Counted from the first letter of the stretch, positions 1-9,372 are shown. The stretch is DNA of 57,930 bases from 66-474 sp035249175 (GCA_035249175.1 DATFGT010000010.1:1-57930); one strand, 5' to 3'. A program made the numbers and translations. The notes: generated from the sequence alone by a model not told the origin.

Positions 1-1219
1 CCTTGCGCAAAGCCTCGGCGCGGTCCGTCGCTTCCCACGAAAACGCGGTGGCGGTTTCCGACTTCTTCACCAGCTTGCTGTTTTCGCGGTCTTCCCACTT
101 GTAGGTGAGCTGGAACGGCTTGCGGCCGAAGTGGCCATACGACGCGGTCGCCTGGTAGATCGGGTGGATCAGGTCAAGCATCTTGATGATGCCGTACGGG
201 CGCAGGTCAAAATGCTGGCGGATCAGCTTCTCGATCTTGTCGTCCGAGATCTTGCCGGTGCCGAAGGTGGTGACCGAAATCGAAGTCGGCTCGGCCACGC
301 CGATCGCGTAGGAAATCTGCACTTCGCAGCGATCGGCGATGCCGGCCGCGACGATGTTCTTGGCCACGTAGCGCGCGGCGTAGGTCGCCGAACGGTCGAC
401 CTTGGACGGGTCCTTGCCCGAGAACGCGCCGCTGCCGTGGCGGGCCATGCCGCCGTAGGTGTCGACAATGATCTTGCGGCCGGTCAGGCCGCAGTCGCCC
501 ACCGGCCCACCGATCACGAACTTGCCGGTCGGGTTGATGTGCACTTTGTTCTTGGGCAGCGCGGCGTACCACTTCTTCGGCAGCACGGGCTTGAGGATGA
601 ATTCGCGCACGCCTTCCACGAGGTCTGCATACTTCACCTCGGGGTCGTGCTGCGTCGACAACACCACCGCGTCGAGGCCGGCAACCGTGTGGTCGTCGTT
701 GTAGTGCAGCGTGACCTGCGACTTCGCGTCCGGGCGCAGCTACTTCAGCTTGCCGGCCTTGCGCACTTTCGCCTGCTGCTCGACGAGGCGATGCGAGTAG
801 TAGATCGGCGCGGGCATGAATTCCGGCGCCTCGTTGCAGGCGTAGCCGAACATCAGGCCCTGGTCGCCGGCGCCCTGCTCCTCGGGTTTCTTGCGCGCGA
901 CACCCTGGTTGATGTCGGGCGATTGCTTGCCGATCAGGTTCAGCACGCCGCAGGTCGCGCCGTCGAAACCGACGGTGGACGAGTCGTAGCCGATGTCCAG
1001 GATCACCTTGCGCGCCAGCGCCTCGATGTCGACCCACGCGTCGGTGGTCACTTCGCCCGACACGATCGCGACGCCGGTCTTGACCATGGTTTCGCAGGCC
1101 ACGTGGGCACGCTTGTCCTGCGCCAGGATCGCGTCCAGCACGGCATCGGAAATCTGGTCGGCGACCTTGTCGGGGTGGCCTTCGGACACCGATTCGGAGG
1201 TGAACAGGTAACGGCTCAT
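1..1219 (-). CDS. metK: S-adenosylmethionine synthetase, interrupted by an in-frame TAG; 3' end outside window
   Basis: Makes S-adenosylmethionine from methionine and ATP in the cytoplasm. The N-terminus MSRYLFTSESVSEGHPDKVA is the classic ATP-binding start of MetK, and the frame continues through GPVGDCGLTGRKI and ARHGSGAFSGKDPSKVDRSA to the window edge, where only a few C-terminal residues should be missing. Codon 160 (positions 742-740) is TAG, within KAGKLK-stop-LRPDAKSQVT. Relatives have an aromatic residue there, usually Trp, so a single TGG to TAG change explains it. The frame is otherwise open on both sides. TAG ends other genes here (the GGDEF gene and tatD), so genome-wide recoding is not supported. 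As metK is normally essential, a sequencing error is the first explanation, then a true nonsense allele with a second copy elsewhere. Identity is certain; whether it is functional is not. Confidence 0.95.
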
Positions 1220-1328
1220 CGTGGTCTATATCCTTTGATACGGATGGAAGGATGAAGCAAGTCCGCCATGATACAGGGAGCGGGCGCGCGGTGCATCGCC
1301 GAGGGTACCGCGTTCAGCCGCGGATCGG

Positions 1329-2327
1329 TCATGCCGCAACGGCGAATTCGCCCGGCACCCCGGCCGCCAACGCGTCGAAATAGTCCTGGGTCAGGCGCCG
1401 CTGCTCGTGCGCACTTTCTCCGGCATTTACCGCGGCACGGAAGGCCGCATTTTCGGGCTGATCCTTCGCGTACCAACCCAAATGCTTGCGGGCGATCCGC
1501 ACGCCCGCCGTTTCGCCATAGAACGCGTACAGGTCATCGAGATGTCCAAGCAGGATGTCGCGCACTCCGACGAGGTCGGGTTCGGGCAACGGTGCACCGG
1601 TCGCCAGGAAATGTGCGATTTCGCGGAAGATCCAAGGCCGCCCCTGAGCGGCGCGCCCGATCATCAGCGCGTCGGCGCGGGTGTAATCCAGCACTTCGCG
1701 CGCCTTGGCGGGCGAATCGATATCGCCGTTCGCGAACACCGGAATCGAAACTTCAGCCTTCACCGCCGCGATCGTGTCGTATTCGGCGAACCCCTCGTAT
1801 TTTTGCGACCGCGTGCGGCCATGCACAGCCAGCGCCGCGATGCCGCAGTCTTCTGCAATGCGCGCAATCGACATTGCGTTGCGCTGTTCGGGTGTCTGGC
1901 CGGTGCGAATCTTCAGCGTCACCGGTACTTCGACGGCACCCACCACGGCCTTGCAGATGCGCCCCACCAGCGGTTCGTCGGCCAGCAATGCCGAGCCCGC
2001 CCAGGCATTGCAAACTTTCTTGGCGGGACAGCCCATGTTGATGTCGATCAATTGCGCGCCGTGTGCGACGTTGTAGCGTGCGGCTTCGGCCAGCCGCCCG
2101 GGATCGGATCCGGCGATCTGGACAGAAACCGGATCGGGCTCGCCCGCATGGTCCATCCGGTGCAGCGACTTGCGGGTCTGCCACAGGCGCGGATCGGACG
2201 TGGTCATTTCCGACACGGCCAAGCCCGCCCCCAGCCGCTTGCACAGCTGCCGGAACGGCTTGTCGGTGATGCCGGCCATGGGTGCCAGCGCCACCGGCGG
2301 GTCGATGCGGACGGGACCGATCTGCAT
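1329..2327 (-). CDS. dusB: tRNA-dihydrouridine synthase B
   Basis: FMN-dependent enzyme reducing uridine in the tRNA D-loop. The 332-residue product has the family start MQIGPVRIDPPVALAPMAGI, the substrate-binding loop with catalytic Cys100 in DINMGCPAKKVCN, the HGRTRSQKYEG loop and the FMN phosphate site MIGRAAQGRPWIF. The length matches DusB (about 320) rather than DusA or DusC. An upstream in-frame start would add 41 unlikely residues, so the ATG at 2327 is preferred. In enteric bacteria dusB is cotranscribed with fis; here fis lies about 47 kb away beside purH. It diverges from the GGDEF gene with 71 bp between starts. Confidence 0.95.
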   Translation of the reverse strand: MQIGPVRIDPPVALAPMAGITDKPFRQLCKRLGAGLAVSEMTTSDPRLWQTRKSLHRMDHAGEPDPVSVQIAGSDPGRLAEAARYNVAHGAQLIDINMGCPAKKVCNAWAGSALLADEPLVGRICKAVVGAVEVPVTLKIRTGQTPEQRNAMSIARIAEDCGIAALAVHGRTRSQKYEGFAEYDTIAAVKAEVSIPVFANGDIDSPAKAREVLDYTRADALMIGRAAQGRPWIFREIAHFLATGAPLPEPDLVGVRDILLGHLDDLYAFYGETAGVRIARKHLGWYAKDQPENAAFRAAVNAGESAHEQRRLTQDYFDALAAGVPGEFAVAA

Positions 2328-2398
2328 GCGGGAATTGTACTGGCCCGGTCCTTGCAGCGAATCGCCCGGGGTCCGATCATGGCTTCGCGGAGAGGCTG

Positions 2399-4219
2399 AT
2401 GCGGAAGTTGCTTGCGGGGCTGTTGCTATGGGGAGCGCTGTCGGCGGCATGGGCCGCGACGGCGCCGTCGCCCGTCGAAATGCGCAATCTCTCCACCAGC
2501 GATCCGCACGCTTTGATCGTGAACGTCCGGGCCGCGCTCGACGCAGGCGCCTACGCGGGCAATTCCGCGAGAGAACGCGAAGCCCTTTGGTGGATGGGCC
2601 ATGCGGCGATCAATGTTGCCGATGACGCCGCGGTCACCGAAGCCGTGGCGCGTCTGAAGAGCCTGGGCAGCGTCGGCCACGACACGCTGGCTGAATCGTA
2701 CGCCGGATTCCTCAATGCCGACCTGCGCATCGCGCACGGCGATGGCGGCGGCGTCAGCGATGCGCTGCAGGCCGCCGCGCTGCAACTGGACAACGCCGAT
2801 CCCGCGCATCGCGCGCTGGCCAAGTTCCAGTTGTGCGACGTTTACAGCATGGCCAACCAATACCATCATTCGCAGCCCTTGTGCCAGGAAGCCGACGCGG
2901 CCTTCGCCGCGCTGCACGACGATTGGAACCAGGCGCAGGCCAAGAATGACGAAGGCAACAACGCCTATGGCATGGGGCAGTATGCGGCTGCGGGCGCGTT
3001 CTACGAACAGGCGCGCGCGCTGTACGAGAAGGTCGGCGATCATTCGCAGGCCTTGATGGTGGGCGACAATCTTGCGCAGGTGCTGCTGAAACAGGGCAAA
3101 CCCAAACAGGCGATCGCGTTGTCGCGGGCTTCGCTGTCGGACGAACGCGCGGCGGGTCGCGAATCCGACGCATTGATTTCGCAGCACGATATCGCGCGCG
3201 CGATGGAAGCCATGGGCCAACATCGCGAGGCGATGGACCTGATCGCGTCCACCGTGGACGAGGCGCGCAAGGCGCATCTCGATGGCCTGCTGCCGGATCT
3301 GTTGCAGGAACAATCGCGGATGGCCGAGCGCAGCGGCGACCTCAAGCTGGCGCTGGCGGCCGCACGCGAATCCGCGCAGGTCGCGCGCACCCACTGGACC
3401 AGCAGTCTGCGGTCCCAGCAGGCGGAACTCGCGGCCCGTTATGCCGCGCGCGAAAAGGAAATCCGGATCCAGGAGCTGGAACGCAACAACCAGATCAAGA
3501 ACCTGAAGCTGAAGGCCGCCGAAGCCGAAGCCGAGCGCAACGCGATGCAAATGCGCCGCCAGCGCACCACCTTGACTGCCACGCTGGTCGCGGCCATCGG
3601 ACTGATGGTGGGCATCATTTCCTTGCTGCTGTGGCTGCGTTCGCAGCGTCGCCACACGCAGGAATTGCGGCGCCAGGCGCTGGAAGATCCGCTGACCGGC
3701 GTGGACAACCGGCGCGGCTTCTTCCGGCGCGCCGAAAAGCTGCTCGGCAAGCGCGATTCCGACAGGCCGCCGTTGCACGCGCTGTTGTTGTTCGATTTCG
3801 ACTACTTCAAGCGCATCAATGATCGGTGTGGCCATCCGTTCGGGGACATCGTGCTGAACGTTTCGCTGCAGCGCCTGCGCGAAGTGGTCGGCAAGCGCGG
3901 CCAGCTCGCCCGGCTGGGCGGTGAGGAGTTCATCGTGCTGTGTCCGCGTATCGGCGGTGCCGCGGCGCTGCGCCTGGCCGAGGACATGCGTGCCGCCGTG
4001 GCCTCGCTCGACTTCCCGAACGCACCGGATGACCTGGAAGTCACCATCAGCATCGGCATGGCATTGTTCGATGGCATGCGCTGTCACGACGTCGGCAGCT
4101 GGTTGCGCAGCGCCGACGACGCAATGTACGCGGCCAAGGCGCGCGGACGCGATCAGATCGTCCTCGCGCAGGAAGTCGATCAGTTGCTGCAGCAAGTCGG
4201 CGCGCCGATCGCGGACTAG
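2399..4219 (+). CDS. membrane-anchored TPR-GGDEF diguanylate cyclase
   Basis: Predicted to make cyclic di-GMP in response to a periplasmic signal. The 606-residue protein starts with a signal peptide (MRKLLAGLLLWGALSAAWA), followed by a periplasmic region of helical TPR-like repeats, a coiled coil around residues 350-390, one membrane segment (TLVAAIGLMVGIISLLLWL) and a C-terminal GGDEF domain opening with DPLTGVDNRRGF. The active site is intact as GGEEF in LARLGGEEFIVLCPR. The usual inhibitory RxxD motif just upstream is absent (RGQL instead), so product inhibition through that site is not expected. The start at 2399 gives the signal peptide; an upstream in-frame start would put 39 arginine-rich residues before it. 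Ends with TAG. Confidence 0.9.
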   Translation: MRKLLAGLLLWGALSAAWAATAPSPVEMRNLSTSDPHALIVNVRAALDAGAYAGNSAREREALWWMGHAAINVADDAAVTEAVARLKSLGSVGHDTLAESYAGFLNADLRIAHGDGGGVSDALQAAALQLDNADPAHRALAKFQLCDVYSMANQYHHSQPLCQEADAAFAALHDDWNQAQAKNDEGNNAYGMGQYAAAGAFYEQARALYEKVGDHSQALMVGDNLAQVLLKQGKPKQAIALSRASLSDERAAGRESDALISQHDIARAMEAMGQHREAMDLIASTVDEARKAHLDGLLPDLLQEQSRMAERSGDLKLALAAARESAQVARTHWTSSLRSQQAELAARYAAREKEIRIQELERNNQIKNLKLKAAEAEAERNAMQMRRQRTTLTATLVAAIGLMVGIISLLLWLRSQRRHTQELRRQALEDPLTGVDNRRGFFRRAEKLLGKRDSDRPPLHALLLFDFDYFKRINDRCGHPFGDIVLNVSLQRLREVVGKRGQLARLGGEEFIVLCPRIGGAAALRLAEDMRAAVASLDFPNAPDDLEVTISIGMALFDGMRCHDVGSWLRSADDAMYAAKARGRDQIVLAQEVDQLLQQVGAPIAD

Positions 4220-4283
4220 CCCGGCAGGACTGCCGATCCGAACGCACCATGATCAAGTCCGGGCAGGTGGCGAGTAGTGACGT

Positions 4284-4769
4284 TCAGCTCGTTGTGGTCA
4301 CTCCGGGCGATTGCCGTGCGCGGATGGGAATGCCGGATTCGCGACCGCGCTGGTGGCCGCTCAATCCCATGCCCACCCGCATGCCATAGCCGATCCGCTC
4401 GGCGTAACCAATCATCAGCGTGGCCGATTCGGCATCAAGCACCTCGCTGGCGGTTTCGCGCCACGACGCCAGCCAGCGCTGGAAATGCTCGACACCGACC
4501 GGCAACGGCTGGTGTTTGGCCAATGGATTGCCGCGGTAGTGTCCGGAGCGCAGCGCGATCGTCGCCCAGAACGAGGTCATCAGCACCTTGTGTGCATCCC
4601 AGTCGTCGATCCGCGGGTTGAACACCGGGCCAAGCAGCGAATCGACGCGCACCTTGTCGTAAAAGCGATCGACCAGCGTCGCGAGCTGGTTTTCATCGAG
4701 ATCGGCGGGAATCGATTGCGGCACGCCGCCAGCGTCGCGCCTCGCGGCCACGGCGGCCATGACTTGCAT
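4284..4769 (-). CDS. group III truncated haemoglobin
   Basis: Small haem protein of the 2-over-2 globin fold, in this group usually tied to oxygen or nitric oxide chemistry. The 161-residue sequence shows the group III core: LVDRFYDKVRVDSLLGPVF, the tryptophan-rich stretch around KVLMTSFWATIAL, GNPLAKHQPL and the proximal histidine region VGVEHFQRWLASW. The first ATG is 4769; a second ATG at 4760 is equally possible. It diverges from the ferredoxin gene fdxA. The function of group III members is poorly settled, so no specific reaction is claimed. Confidence 0.85.
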   Translation of the reverse strand: MQVMAAVAARRDAGGVPQSIPADLDENQLATLVDRFYDKVRVDSLLGPVFNPRIDDWDAHKVLMTSFWATIALRSGHYRGNPLAKHQPLPVGVEHFQRWLASWRETASEVLDAESATLMIGYAERIGYGMRVGMGLSGHQRGRESGIPIRARQSPGVTTTS

Positions 4770-4839
4770 CAATGACGCGCATCAATGCGTTGCGTTGGAA
4801 TTTGCGACACAGTGCAGTTCCGTCGTCCCCGCCATTGCC

Positions 4840-5208
4840 ATGACCCACGTTGTTACCGACAACTGCATCAACTGCAAGTACACCGATTGTGTGGAAGTGT
4901 GTCCGGTCGATTGCTTCCACGAGGGTCCGAATTTCCTGGCGATCGATCCCGACGAGTGCATCGATTGCACCCTGTGCGTGGCCGAGTGTCCGGTCAATGC
5001 GATTTTTCCGGAAATGGATGTGCCGGCCGGGCAAGAGCATTTCCTCGCCATCAATGCGGAACTCGCGAAGGAGTGGCCAGTCATTTCCAGCAAGATTGCC
5101 GCGATGGATGGCGCCGACTTGTGGGACGGCATTCCCGACAAATTGTCGTTGCTCGATCACGGTGATGGCAGCAAGGCGCGGACGGCCACGCGAGAAGGCG
5201 CAACTTGA
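4840..5208 (+). CDS. fdxA: 7Fe ferredoxin (3Fe-4S/4Fe-4S)
   Basis: Cytoplasmic electron carrier with two iron-sulfur clusters. The 122-residue protein starts MTHVVTDNCINCKYTDCVEV, giving cysteines 9, 12, 17, 21 and 25, then C40-x2-C43-x2-C46-x3-C50 followed by Pro. This is the FdxA pattern, in which the second position of the first site is non-canonical and holds a 3Fe-4S cluster. The C-terminal EWPVISSKI region is also typical. The in-frame start at 4759 would add 27 unconserved residues, so ATG 4840 is chosen. It faces the truncated haemoglobin gene across 70 bp. Confidence 0.95.
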   Translation: MTHVVTDNCINCKYTDCVEVCPVDCFHEGPNFLAIDPDECIDCTLCVAECPVNAIFPEMDVPAGQEHFLAINAELAKEWPVISSKIAAMDGADLWDGIPDKLSLLDHGDGSKARTATREGAT

Positions 5209-5297
5209 CGTACGCTTCACCGCCTTGGGCTAGACTGGCCTGATTGGCGGGGCCACCGCCCGCGTACCGTTTCGTGATGCACCCAAGGAGACTCCGC

Positions 5298-5798
5298 ATG
5301 TCCAGCACCCATTTCAAGGGCAATCCCGTCCATGTCGACGGCCAATTTCCAAAAGTCGGCGACAACGCGCCCGCGTTCAAGCTGGTTGCCGGTGATCTCT
5401 CGGAAAAATCGCTCGCTGATTTCGCGGGCAAGCGCAAGGTGCTCAACATCTTCCCGAGCGTCGATACCGGGGTGTGCGCCGCTTCGGTGCGGCATTTCAA
5501 CCAGGACGCGACGGGTTTGAAGAATGCGGTGGTGTTGTGCATCTCGGCCGATCTCCCCTTTGCGCAGAGCCGTTTCTGCGGTGCCGAAGGCATCCAGAAC
5601 GTCACCATGCTGTCGATGATGCGCGGTCGCGAGTTCCTGAAGAATTACGGCGTCGCGATGACCGACGGTCCGCTCGCGGGCTTGGCCGCGCGCGCGGTGG
5701 TGGTGCTGGACGAACACGACAAGGTGATCCATGCGCAGATGGTGGACGAGATTACCCACGAACCGGACTACGACGCGGCGCTGAAGGCGCTTGGCTGA
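5298..5798 (+). CDS. tpx: thiol peroxidase (atypical 2-Cys peroxiredoxin)
   Basis: Reduces hydrogen peroxide and alkyl hydroperoxides using thioredoxin. The 166-residue length is exactly family size. The peroxidatic Cys60 lies in PSVDTGVCAASVRHF and the resolving Cys94 in AQSRFCGAEG, the spacing that defines Tpx. A strong Shine-Dalgarno, AAGGAG at 5285-5290, is seven bases before ATG 5298 and settles the start. Possible -35 TTGACG (5205-5210) and -10 TAGACT (5231-5236) lie upstream, but the 20-bp spacer makes them weak. Confidence 0.96.
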   Translation: MSSTHFKGNPVHVDGQFPKVGDNAPAFKLVAGDLSEKSLADFAGKRKVLNIFPSVDTGVCAASVRHFNQDATGLKNAVVLCISADLPFAQSRFCGAEGIQNVTMLSMMRGREFLKNYGVAMTDGPLAGLAARAVVVLDEHDKVIHAQMVDEITHEPDYDAALKALG

Positions 5799-5886
5799 TC
5801 TTCGGGTCCGCCCGATTCGGGACATGCATGAGGCGCCGGCGGATGTGCCGTTGGCCATTCGCACCAGTACCAGCCGGTCCCCGGGC

Positions 5887-5914
5887 GTGAACCGGGGGCG
5901 ATGAAAGTTATACT
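5887..5914 (+). promoter_or_regulatory. candidate sigma-70 promoter for waaA
   Basis: A -10 TATACT (5909-5914) follows a -35-like GTGAAC (5887-5892) after a 16-bp spacer, about 28 bp before the waaA start. The -10 is good and the -35 is poor. Inferred from pattern only. Confidence 0.35.
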
Positions 5915-5941
5915 CGCGCGTTGCCGGCCCGGTTTCGCGTC

Positions 5942-7252
5942 ATGCTGCGATTTCTCTATACCGTCGCGATGTATCTCGCCACGCCGGTGATCGTGTGGCG
6001 CCTGACATGGCGCGGATTTCGCTACCGCGGTTATTTCAGGCGCTGGCGCGAGCGCTTCGGGCGCTTCCCCGATCCCGGCCTGCACGATTGCATCTGGGTG
6101 CACGCGGTTTCGGTGGGCGAGGTCAACGCGGCGGTGCCGTTGATCGAGGCGCTGCGACGTCGCTATGCGCCGCGCCCCATGGTCGTCACGACGGTCACGC
6201 CGACGGGCTCGGAGCGCGTCCGCAAATTGTTCGGCGACGAGGTATTCCACGTTTACCTGCCATACGACCTTCCACGCGCGGTGACGCGATTCCTCGATCG
6301 CATCCGTCCTGCGCTGGCGGTCGTGATGGAAACCGAGATCTGGCCGAACCTGTATCACCACTGCGGTCGCCGCGGGATTCCGTTGGCGGTGGTCAATGCG
6401 CGGTTGTCGGAGCGCTCGTTGCGCGGCTACCGGCCCATCCGTCCGCTGGTAAAGCAGGCACTGACCCATGTAGCGCTGGTCGCGGCGCAGTCGCACGCCG
6501 ATGCGCGCAGGTATCGCGCTTTGGGTGCGCTGCCGGAGCGCGTGCAGGTTTCCGGGAATCTCAAATACGACATGCCGTTGCCGCAGGGTGCCCGGCAGCG
6601 TGCCGACGACTTGCAGGCCAAATGGGGTCGGACGCGACCGGTGTGGATGGCGGCCAGCACCCACGAAGGCGAGGATCTGGCGATCTTCGAGGCGCACTTG
6701 AAGGTCCTGGCCCGGATGCCGGATGCATTGCTGCTAATCGCGGCGCGACATCCGGAACGTTTCCGCGTGGTGGAGCACGCCGCACGCAATCTCGGCTTTT
6801 CCGTCGCGACCCACACGGCGGCCGATGCCAATCCGGAAACGCAGTGCCTGGTGATCGATGCGATGGGCGTGATGATGCGCTACTTCGCAGCTTGCGATCT
6901 GGCGTTCGTCGCGGGTTCACTGGTGCCGATCGGTGGGCACAACGTGCTGGAGCCCGCGGCACTGTCCAAGCCGGTACTGATTGGCCCCTACACTTTCAAC
7001 TTCGAGGAAATAACCCGCACCATGATCGGTGCTGGCGCTGCGCTTCGAGTCGCCTCCTCGGATGAACTGGGCGCGGCCGTGCTTGAGCTGTTGCGCAATC
7101 CGGCCCAGCTTGCCCGCATGGGCGCCGCGGCACGCATGGTGTGCGCGCGCGAACGCGGCGCCGCGCGGCGCACGATGGTATTGCTGGGCAGGATTTTCGC
7201 GCGCGCCCGGTTCGAGGGCGGCAATGGCGTTGCTACTGCAGCAGTGCGTTGA
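5942..7252 (+). CDS. waaA: 3-deoxy-D-manno-octulosonic acid (Kdo) transferase
   Basis: Inner-membrane GT30 enzyme that adds Kdo from CMP-Kdo to the lipid IVA precursor, the first step of LPS core assembly. The 436-residue protein begins with a membrane anchor (MLRFLYTVAMYLATPVIVWR), then the family blocks WVHAVSVGEVNAA (catalytic Glu), TTVTPTGSERV, METEIWPNLY and, near the C-terminus, GSLVPIGGHNVLEPAAL. The ATG at 5942 starts at the anchor. The 3' end overlaps the convergent tolC gene by 20 bp, so no terminator fits between them. Confidence 0.95.
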   Translation: MLRFLYTVAMYLATPVIVWRLTWRGFRYRGYFRRWRERFGRFPDPGLHDCIWVHAVSVGEVNAAVPLIEALRRRYAPRPMVVTTVTPTGSERVRKLFGDEVFHVYLPYDLPRAVTRFLDRIRPALAVVMETEIWPNLYHHCGRRGIPLAVVNARLSERSLRGYRPIRPLVKQALTHVALVAAQSHADARRYRALGALPERVQVSGNLKYDMPLPQGARQRADDLQAKWGRTRPVWMAASTHEGEDLAIFEAHLKVLARMPDALLLIAARHPERFRVVEHAARNLGFSVATHTAADANPETQCLVIDAMGVMMRYFAACDLAFVAGSLVPIGGHNVLEPAALSKPVLIGPYTFNFEEITRTMIGAGAALRVASSDELGAAVLELLRNPAQLARMGAAARMVCARERGAARRTMVLLGRIFARARFEGGNGVATAAVR

Positions 7253-8642
7253 CGGCTTCCAGGTCCTTCACCGACAGCGTGCCAGCCGCGAACTTGAGAT
7301 TGAGCTGGTTGATCACGTAGGCGTGGCGTGCCTGCGAGTAATTGCTTTCCGCCTGGAACAGCGTCTGCTGCGCGAACAGCACGTCGATGATGGTCTGGCT
7401 GCCGACTTCGTAACCGGCCTGGGTGGATTGCAGCGCCTTCTGCGCGGAAATCACCGCTTCCTTTTGCGCCTGCACCTGGCTGATGCCGGCCCGGATCGAA
7501 TTGAATGCGTTGCGGGTATTGGCGACGATCTGGCGGCGATCCTGCTCCAGTATGTCGCCGGCCTGGTCGCGCTGGGCGATCGACTGCTTGATCTGCGCGT
7601 GGATGCCACCGCCGGCGAACAGCGGTACCGAAAGCACGAGCCCCAGCGTGGTGCCCGTGGTGCGGCTGTCCGTGCGCGGCCCTCCCGTGGTGAAGTCCAC
7701 GCCGCCCCACGACGGATTGCGCGAATAATTCACCGAGGCATTGAGGGTCGGCAGACGGCCGGCGCGCGCGGCGCCTACATCGTGTTGCGCCGCTTCGACC
7801 TGCTCGCGTTGCGCCTGCAGCGAGGGATTGGTGGCCAGCGCCGTGTCGACCCATGCTTCGGGGTTGTCGGGTTGTGGCGGATTGAGCGGCAGCTTGTCGG
7901 TCAGCACCCTCAGATCGACAGGCGCCTTGCCGGTGATCTGTGCCAGTGCTTCCCGGTCGTTGTAGAGCGTGGTGCGTGCCTGGATCACCGATGCTGCGGC
8001 CGCGGCTTCCTGGGCGCGCGCGGAATCGGCATCGGTGATGGCCGACAAGCCCACGCTGTATTTCGCCTGCGCCGCGTCGAGTTGCTTTGCCAAGGCCTTC
8101 TGGTTGGCTTCGGCATAGCGCAACTGGTCTTCGTCGTTCAGGACGGTGAAGTAGGCGGTCGACACGCGCAGGATCAGGTCCTGCTCGGCAGCGGCGTACT
8201 GGGCCTGGGTCGCCCTCGCGTTGGCCTTGCTGGCGCGCCATTGTTCGAACCGGCCCAGGTCGAACAGCACCTGGTTGAGACCAACCGACTCGCTGCGCGA
8301 GCGGCCGCCGGTATGTCCGGTCGTGTCGATCAACATGGGCGTGCCGTTCGGACCCAGCACCGTTTGCGGGCCCGTCTGGGTGCCGTGGCTGTCGTTGAAC
8401 GAAACGCTGCCGTTGAGTTGCGGCAGCAGCGCGGAACGCGACACTTCGGAACTCGCCTCGCCGACCCGGCTTTGCGCTTCCGCCTGCATCAGCACCGGGT
8501 CGGATTGCAGCGCCTGCCGATAGGCATCCATCAAATCTTCGGCGTGCGCCGAGGCCGCGCCGGCAAGACCCAGTGCCGCGATGATGGCGACAGCACAGGC
8601 GCGCAAGGCAAGGGGGCGGCGAGGGGCAGGACGAGAAATCAT
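7233..8642 (-). CDS. tolC: TolC-family outer-membrane efflux channel
   Basis: Forms the trimeric outer-membrane and periplasmic duct used by tripartite efflux pumps and type I secretion. The 469-residue protein has a signal peptide ending ASAHA, then EDLMDAYRQALQSDPVL, typical of the TolC N-terminus, two alternating coiled-coil and beta-strand repeats and the late motif YEVGSQTIIDVLFAQQTLF. ATG 8642 gives the signal peptide. It lies 64 bp downstream of the pcm-like gene on the same strand, the pcm-tolC arrangement known from Stenotrophomonas. No pump genes adjoin it, so it may serve several systems. Confidence 0.93.
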   Translation of the reverse strand: MISRPAPRRPLALRACAVAIIAALGLAGAASAHAEDLMDAYRQALQSDPVLMQAEAQSRVGEASSEVSRSALLPQLNGSVSFNDSHGTQTGPQTVLGPNGTPMLIDTTGHTGGRSRSESVGLNQVLFDLGRFEQWRASKANARATQAQYAAAEQDLILRVSTAYFTVLNDEDQLRYAEANQKALAKQLDAAQAKYSVGLSAITDADSARAQEAAAAASVIQARTTLYNDREALAQITGKAPVDLRVLTDKLPLNPPQPDNPEAWVDTALATNPSLQAQREQVEAAQHDVGAARAGRLPTLNASVNYSRNPSWGGVDFTTGGPRTDSRTTGTTLGLVLSVPLFAGGGIHAQIKQSIAQRDQAGDILEQDRRQIVANTRNAFNSIRAGISQVQAQKEAVISAQKALQSTQAGYEVGSQTIIDVLFAQQTLFQAESNYSQARHAYVINQLNLKFAAGTLSVKDLEAVNALLQ

Positions 8643-8706
8643 GCGAAAGGAATCCTTGGAAGGCGTGCGGCGCTGAAGACGATGGGCGCGGATCACGTCG
8701 GTCGGG

Positions 8707-9372
8707 TTACAAATGAAAGATGGGCTTGGGTTCAGCGCCGGCGAGATAGGGCACATCGGTTTCGAACAGTCGATCTTCGATCCAGCCGCCATCGGCGGCG
8801 CGCTGCAGCAGCAGCGCCTGCATCGCAGGTTCCGCGCCGCGCACCACGAACATGCGGCCGGCCGGTTTCAGCCACCCGCTGAAAAGGGCAGGCAGCTCGG
8901 CGACCGCGCCGGTAACGGCAATCGCATCGAAGGGTTGCGAAGGCGCGAAATCCGCCAATGCGTCCGCATGCAGGCACTCGACGTTGGCGATGGCAAGCGA
9001 CTGCAGGCGGGCCCTGGCGGCGTCCACGAATTCGGCGCGGCGATCAATGCTTGTGACCCGCGCACCGAGTCCGGCCATGCAGGCCGCGAAATAGCCACTA
9101 CCCGTGCCGATTTCCAGCACGCGTTCCCCCGGTTTCGGCAGCAGCGCCTGCAACGCACGACCCTCGACCACGGGTTTCCACATCACCTCGTCATGCCCGA
9201 GCGGCAGTGCCACGTCGGCGTAGGCAACGGCCTTGTACGCCGGCTGCACGAAGGCGTCGCGCGGCAGCGCCGACAGCACGTTCAGGACGCGCGCGTCCAG
9301 CACTTCCCAAGGCCGCACCTGGTTTTCGACCATGTTGCGACGTGCGGTTTCAAGCTGGGCATTCAGGTTCAT
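8707..9372 (-). CDS. pcm: protein-L-isoaspartate O-methyltransferase family protein
   Basis: SAM-dependent methyltransferase of the PCMT fold, which in characterised members starts repair of isoaspartyl residues. The 221-residue product has RRNMVENQVRPWEVLD at the N-terminus, LPRDAFV, and the SAM loop VLEIGTGSGYFAA. The standard motif is also GTGSGY. The start at 9372 removes 33 residues of an open but unconserved extension. First gene of the pcm-tolC unit. In Stenotrophomonas the pair is described as an operon affecting multidrug tolerance; that link is inferred here from order only. Confidence 0.88.
   Translation of the reverse strand: MNLNAQLETARRNMVENQVRPWEVLDARVLNVLSALPRDAFVQPAYKAVAYADVALPLGHDEVMWKPVVEGRALQALLPKPGERVLEIGTGSGYFAACMAGLGARVTSIDRRAEFVDAARARLQSLAIANVECLHADALADFAPSQPFDAIAVTGAVAELPALFSGWLKPAGRMFVVRGAEPAMQALLLQRAADGGWIEDRLFETDVPYLAGAEPKPIFHL

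Noticed and set aside
740..742. Reassignment of TAG to an amino acid in this organism
   Set aside because: TAG ends the GGDEF gene and tatD at family-typical C-termini, so it works as a stop here.
131..1255. Plus-strand frame opposite metK
   Set aside because: Antisense shadow; its translation is His/Arg/Gly-biased with no family features, while the minus strand encodes metK.
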